A stretch of 15,988 nucleotides of DNA from Firmicutes bacterium UBA1422. Lineage in GTDB: Bacteria > Bacillota > Clostridia > Peptostreptococcales > Anaerovoracaceae. Of the stretch, positions 13,076-15,988 are shown one piece after another; positions within the stretch are counted from its first letter, which is position 1, and every line of letters starts with the position of its first letter. The notes beneath the pieces were generated by a model, which ran no database searches, was not told where the DNA came from, and was given only the letters and a program-made list of their open reading frames with translations. Where the stretch lies: NCBI GenBank assembly GCA_002304835.1, contig DBPK01000021.1:350-16337 (forward strand), in the 5' to 3' direction. The position numbers were made by a program, and so were the translations under genes.

Positions 13076-15024
13076 TCGATCTGCATTATCTTGATCTTCT
13101 GTCTGAACAGTATCCAAACAGAAAAGCGGCTGCGGCCGAAATAATAAATCTTAAGGCGATATTGGCTCTGCCCAAGGGAACAGAATATTTTCTCAGCGAT
13201 CTCCACGGAGAACATGAGGCTTTTATCTACATGCTCAAAAGTGCATCCGGCGTAATAAGAAGAAAAATCGAAGAGATTTTCGGTCAGGATCTTACAAGAA
13301 CAGAAAGAGATGAATTGGCCTCACTTATATATAATGCGGAAGCAGAAATAAAAAGAAGAAAAAAAACAGAGGAAGACTTTGACAAATGGTGTTACCTGTC
13401 CATATACAAACTCATACAGGTGTGCAGAGCCGTATCCACCAAGTATACAAGATCAAAGGTGCGTAAAAGACTGCCGGAGCACTGGGATTACAGCATGGAT
13501 GAACTTCTGCATGCCGATGACGAAGAAAACAAGTCCAGGTACTACAGCAAGATAATCGAATCAATAATCGAAAGCCGTATGGCTGAGGACTTTATAGAAG
13601 AACTGGCAGTTTCCATAAGCAATCTTGCTGTGGACAAGCTTCATATAATAGGAGACATATTCGACAGAGGTGCTCATCCGGATGACATAATGGATTTTCT
13701 GATGGATTACCACAATGTGGATTTTCAGTGGGGCAATCATGATATAGTCTGGATGGGAGCGGCAACCGGGAATTGGGCATGTATTGCAAATGTACTAAGA
13801 ATGAATATAAGCTATAACAATTTTGATATGCTGGAGATCGGATACGGAATAAATCTCAGGCCTCTGGCGGTATTTGCAGAAAGAGTATACGGCGATGATC
13901 CCTGCGAGTATTTCAAGCCAAAGATGCTGGACAAAAACAAGTTCGATCCGGTGGATGAAGACTTGGCGGCAAAGATGCACAAGGCTATAGCCATATGCCA
14001 GTTCAAAGTTGAAGGCCAGAGAATAATGGCACATCCGGAATACGAACTGGAGAACAGGCTTCTACTGGATAAAATAGACCTCAAAAATGGAACGGTAAAA
14101 ATCAATGATAAGGTATATGAACTGCGGGACAAGAATCTTCCAACCATCGACCCGGAAAACCCTTATGAACTGACGAATTTAGAGAAACGGCTGATGAGGA
14201 TACTGGAAGCATCATTTTTGAAAAGTGATAAACTGCAGGAACACATAAAATTCCTCTATTCCCATGGATCTCTTTACAAAATCGTAAACGGCAATCTTCT
14301 TTATCATGGCTGCATACCCATGAACCGGGAAGGCGAGTTCAAGGAATGTACTGTAAACGAAGTAACGAAAAAAGGCAGGGAATATATTGATTACCTGGAT
14401 GACGAAATAAGAAAGGCGTATTACAGCCCCAACAAGTCCGGAGAGACAGGAAGATCAGGAGATCTGATGTGGTATCTGTGGCTGGGCAAAAGCTCGCCTC
14501 TGTTCGGAAAAGATCAGATGACCACCTTTGAAAGACTTTTCATCGATGACAAATCCACACACAAAGAAAAGACGGTAGAATATTATTCTCTTATAAAAGA
14601 GAGAAAAACATGTGAAAAGATATTAAGAGAATTCGGTCTGGATCCCGAAAAAAGCAAGATACTTAACGGACATGTCCCGGTCAAAATAAAAGACGGGGAA
14701 AGCCCGGTCAAGGGAGAAGGGCTGCTTTATATCATAGACGGCGGCATATCGAAAGCCTACCAGAAGACTACGGGAATAGCAGGATATACTTTTATCTTCA
14801 ATTCATGGTTCATGGCCCTGGCAGAGCATAAGCCATACCAGCCCTTGCAGGCTGACGGAACTCAGGAATTCTTCACTCCGGCCATAAAGACCGTGGACAT
14901 GCTGAAAGAAAGGATGTATATAAAAGATACAGATGACGGCAAAAAACTCATGGGCGAAATAAAGGAGCTGGAAGCCCTGATCGAAGCCTATAAGGATGGG
15001 CAAATCAAGGAAGACAACGAATGA
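13072..15024 (+). CDS. fbp: Fructose-1,6-bisphosphatase, class III
   Basis: A 650-residue class III fructose-1,6-bisphosphatase, the large Firmicutes-type enzyme of gluconeogenesis that hydrolyses fructose 1,6-bisphosphate to fructose 6-phosphate. It is a metallophosphoesterase: D-L-H-G-E at 43-47, G-D-I-F-D-R-G at 194-200 and W-G-N-H-D at 220-224 supply metal ligands, and N-G-H-V-P-V-K plus I-D-G-G-I-S-K-A-Y near 540-570 complete the site. An inserted helical, charged region (about 60-180) is typical of the class. The length is normal. TGGAGGG lies just before the ATG, which overlaps the fumB-type stop by four bases, so all three genes are translationally linked. The B. subtilis member is activated by PEP; I infer but cannot see the same here. 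Confidence 0.96.
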   Translation: MIDLHYLDLLSEQYPNRKAAAAEIINLKAILALPKGTEYFLSDLHGEHEAFIYMLKSASGVIRRKIEEIFGQDLTRTERDELASLIYNAEAEIKRRKKTEEDFDKWCYLSIYKLIQVCRAVSTKYTRSKVRKRLPEHWDYSMDELLHADDEENKSRYYSKIIESIIESRMAEDFIEELAVSISNLAVDKLHIIGDIFDRGAHPDDIMDFLMDYHNVDFQWGNHDIVWMGAATGNWACIANVLRMNISYNNFDMLEIGYGINLRPLAVFAERVYGDDPCEYFKPKMLDKNKFDPVDEDLAAKMHKAIAICQFKVEGQRIMAHPEYELENRLLLDKIDLKNGTVKINDKVYELRDKNLPTIDPENPYELTNLEKRLMRILEASFLKSDKLQEHIKFLYSHGSLYKIVNGNLLYHGCIPMNREGEFKECTVNEVTKKGREYIDYLDDEIRKAYYSPNKSGETGRSGDLMWYLWLGKSSPLFGKDQMTTFERLFIDDKSTHKEKTVEYYSLIKERKTCEKILREFGLDPEKSKILNGHVPVKIKDGESPVKGEGLLYIIDGGISKAYQKTTGIAGYTFIFNSWFMALAEHKPYQPLQADGTQEFFTPAIKTVDMLKERMYIKDTDDGKKLMGEIKELEALIEAYKDGQIKEDNE

Positions 15025-15061
15025 TATTCTGATGGCAGCTGTTGTCAATAAAAACGCATCA

Positions 15062-15088
15062 AAAAACGGAGGAAATACCTCCGTTTTT
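15062..15088 (+). terminator. Intrinsic terminator of the fumarase-fbp operon
   Basis: AAAAACGGAGG and CCTCCGTTTTT form a perfect 11-bp stem around an AAATA loop, ending in T5, 37 bp after the fbp stop. Confidence 0.92.
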
Positions 15089-15101
15089 CCTTACCATATT
15101 C

Positions 15102-15130
15102 TTGACACCATGACTACTATGTGATACTAT
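15102..15130 (+). promoter_or_regulatory. Promoter of the padR-DUF1048 operon
   Basis: Perfect TTGACA (15102-15107), 17-bp spacer ending in TGA, then TACTAT (15125-15130): a strong -35 with an extended, imperfect -10. Transcription would start near 15137. Confidence 0.75.
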
Positions 15131-15140
15131 ATACCAGTAA

Positions 15141-15153
15141 TAAGTAATACTTA
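15141..15153. promoter_or_regulatory. Candidate PadR operator
   Basis: TAAGTA-A-TACTTA is a perfect 13-bp palindrome lying just downstream of the predicted transcription start, where a bound repressor would block the promoter. PadR proteins commonly repress their own operon, so this is the natural candidate site; binding is inferred. Confidence 0.5.
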
Positions 15154-15188
15154 ATACCCGAATATCAACACGAACAAATGATAAGCGC

Positions 15189-15196
15189 GGAGGTGA
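15189..15196 (+). promoter_or_regulatory. Ribosome binding site that points to a CTG start of padR
   Basis: GGAGGTGA matches the anti-Shine-Dalgarno sequence over eight bases. The in-frame codon at proper distance (8 bp after GGAGG) is CTG at 15202. The upstream in-frame ATG at 15178 has no ribosome site, and the downstream ATG at 15220 is too far. Confidence 0.7.
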
Positions 15197-15201
15197 TCGT
15201 T

Positions 15202-15528
15202 CTGGATAACATAACTGAAATGCTAAAGGGTGTCCTGGAGGGATGCATTCTTGAAATAATAAGCAAAGGCGAGACCTATGGATACGATATAACAAGACGA
15301 CTCAATGCCATGGGGTTCAAGGACATTGTGGACGGTACAGTTTACACCGTTCTGTTAAGGCTTGAAAAGAACAGGCTGGTGAATATCGAAAAAAAACCGT
15401 CAGAAATAGGGCCGCCCAGAAAATTCTTCACACTCAATGCCGAAGGGCATAAGGAACTGATTCGATTCTGGGCAAAATGGGAATTTATCGAATCAAAAAT
15501 CAACGAAATAAGGGAGGAAAAACAATGA
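15202..15528 (+). CDS. PadR-family transcriptional regulator
   Basis: A 108-residue PadR winged-helix regulator, usually a dimeric repressor that responds to small molecules or cell-envelope stress. The winged helix is clear: L-E-G-C-I-L-E-I-I-S, G-E-T-Y-G-Y-D-I-T-R-R-L, G-T-V-Y-T-V-L-L-R-L-E-K-N-R-L-V and the wing ending in P-P-R-K-F-F-T-L. With CTG as start the protein begins M-D-N-I-T-E-M-L-K-G, which is how I remember close Firmicutes relatives beginning. The frame is open from an ATG at 15178 (116 residues), the alternative start. The gene has its own promoter and palindrome and overlaps the DUF1048 gene by four bases (ATGA). This PadR-DUF1048 pairing is frequent in Firmicutes; the inducer is unknown. 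Confidence 0.92.
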   Translation: MDNITEMLKGVLEGCILEIISKGETYGYDITRRLNAMGFKDIVDGTVYTVLLRLEKNRLVNIEKKPSEIGPPRKFFTLNAEGHKELIRFWAKWEFIESKINEIREEKQ

Positions 15529-15878
15529 GTGACATTATAAAAAAACTCATAGGGGACAAAAAAACCTGGAGAAAGATGGAAGCCCGGGCAAAGGCCCTTC
15601 CGGAGGAGTACGATTTCGTGTATCACAGGATACAGCATTATATGTGGAGACACTCGGCCGGATCAGGCATGGATATGATAGAAATTTTTGAGGGAGTCCT
15701 GGGACTTTTTGAGGAAGGTGCAAAGAACGGCAGGGGCGTTTTGGAGATCACCGGATCTGATGTTGCCGCATTCTGTGATGAATTGCTTATAAATGCAAAA
15801 ACGTATACGGAAGACTGGCGAAAGAAACTTAACACAGAGATAATGGAAAAACTGGGCAGAGATATAAAAGAAAAGTGA
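15525..15878 (+). CDS. DUF1048-family protein
   Basis: A 117-residue soluble, helical protein of the DUF1048 family, whose members commonly sit next to PadR regulators and whose function is not known to me. Visible features are the start M-S-D-I-I-K-K-L-I-G-D-K-K-T-W-R, A-R-A-K-A-L-P-E-E-Y, a central E-I-F-E-G-V-L-G-L-F-E-E-G-A segment, and D-V-A-A-F-C-D-E-L-L near 80-90. No membrane segment is present. The ATG has GGGAGG seven bases upstream and overlaps the padR stop; the frame opens 16 codons earlier inside padR, but that part is not conserved. As the only partner in the operon it is likely to act with, or be controlled by, PadR. Confidence 0.85.
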   Translation: MSDIIKKLIGDKKTWRKMEARAKALPEEYDFVYHRIQHYMWRHSAGSGMDMIEIFEGVLGLFEEGAKNGRGVLEITGSDVAAFCDELLINAKTYTEDWRKKLNTEIMEKLGRDIKEK

Positions 15879-15919
15879 ATCAGCAAATAAATCTCAAAAA
15901 AACCATTGAAAGTTCAAAG

Positions 15920-15955
15920 AAAGAACCCCCGACTATTGCAGTTTGGGGGTTCTTT
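15920..15955. terminator. Bidirectional intrinsic terminator between DUF1048 and the tRNA
   Basis: AAAGAACCCCC and GGGGGTTCTTT form a perfect 11-bp stem around a 14-nt loop. On the plus strand it ends the padR operon; on the minus strand it follows the tRNA CCA directly and is trailed by TTCTTTCTTTG, so it also ends the tRNA transcript. Confidence 0.85.
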
Positions 15956-15988
15956 GGTGCGCCATGAGGGATTCGAACCCCCGACCTT
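15955..15988 (-). tRNA. 3' end of a tRNA (perhaps tRNA-Lys), cut by the window edge
   Basis: On the minus strand the last 34 nt read as the end of a variable loop, a T-arm (GGGGG-TTCGAAT-CCCTC, five pairs including one G-U), the 3' acceptor strand ATGGCGC, discriminator A and encoded CCA. The implied 5' acceptor strand GCGCCAT resembles Clostridia tRNA-Lys, but the anticodon lies outside the window, so the identity is a guess. Confidence 0.9.

Noticed and set aside
1..15988. Mobile elements, CRISPR arrays, defence or toxin-antitoxin genes
   Set aside because: No transposase, integrase, direct-repeat array, nuclease/ATPase defence genes or toxin-antitoxin pair is visible; the tRNA at the right edge has no adjacent integrase or attachment duplicate inside the window.

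Overview
This window is chromosomal housekeeping DNA from a low-to-mid GC Gram-positive anaerobe, most likely a member of the Clostridia. The grounds are strong AGGAGG-type ribosome sites, heavy use of AGA/AGG and ATA codons, a tmk-holB-ricT-methyltransferase-AbrB gene order like the B. subtilis tmk-abrB region, a class III fructose-1,6-bisphosphatase, a two-subunit iron-sulfur fumarase, a rubrerythrin and a PadR/DUF1048 pair. I cannot place it below class. I see no insertion sequence, prophage, CRISPR array, toxin-antitoxin locus or obvious defence system.

Layout. The left edge holds the 3' end of a lipase-like alpha/beta hydrolase (+), closed by a terminator shared with a convergent alanine dehydrogenase gene. 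A transaldolase-family gene lies upstream of ald on the minus strand. A back-to-back promoter pair near 2842-2875 separates it from a rightward cluster: a small membrane protein, tmk, holB, ricT and a TrmN6-like methyltransferase, all overlapping or nearly abutting. A small membrane-anchored helical protein, an AbrB-like zinc-knuckle regulator with its own terminator, murA and rubrerythrin follow, still rightward.

From 11402 leftwards to 8945 a cbiMQO-type ECF importer (cobalt or nickel) is transcribed toward rubrerythrin; the two convergent genes overlap at their stop codons. The importer has a consensus promoter and a structured leader of about 138 nt that I cannot assign to a known riboswitch. 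Divergent from it is an operon of fumarase alpha, fumarase beta and class III fbp, linked by a 13-nt overlap-free gap and an ATGA overlap. After its terminator comes an autoregulation-like promoter/palindrome, padR (apparently with a CTG start), a DUF1048 gene, a terminator, and the 3' end of a minus-strand tRNA at the right edge.

How the genes fit together. Several serve central anaerobic carbon and nitrogen metabolism (alanine deamination, transaldolase, fumarate-malate interconversion, gluconeogenic FBPase), and others replication/RNA processing (tmk, holB, ricT), cell wall (murA) and oxidative stress (rbr). I find no convincing new multi-gene system. The observations I rate highest are the cbiM promoter/leader architecture, the rubrerythrin terminator embedded antisense in cbiO, and the CTG start of padR. 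All calls rest on reading the sequence and remembered family motifs; no database search was run.
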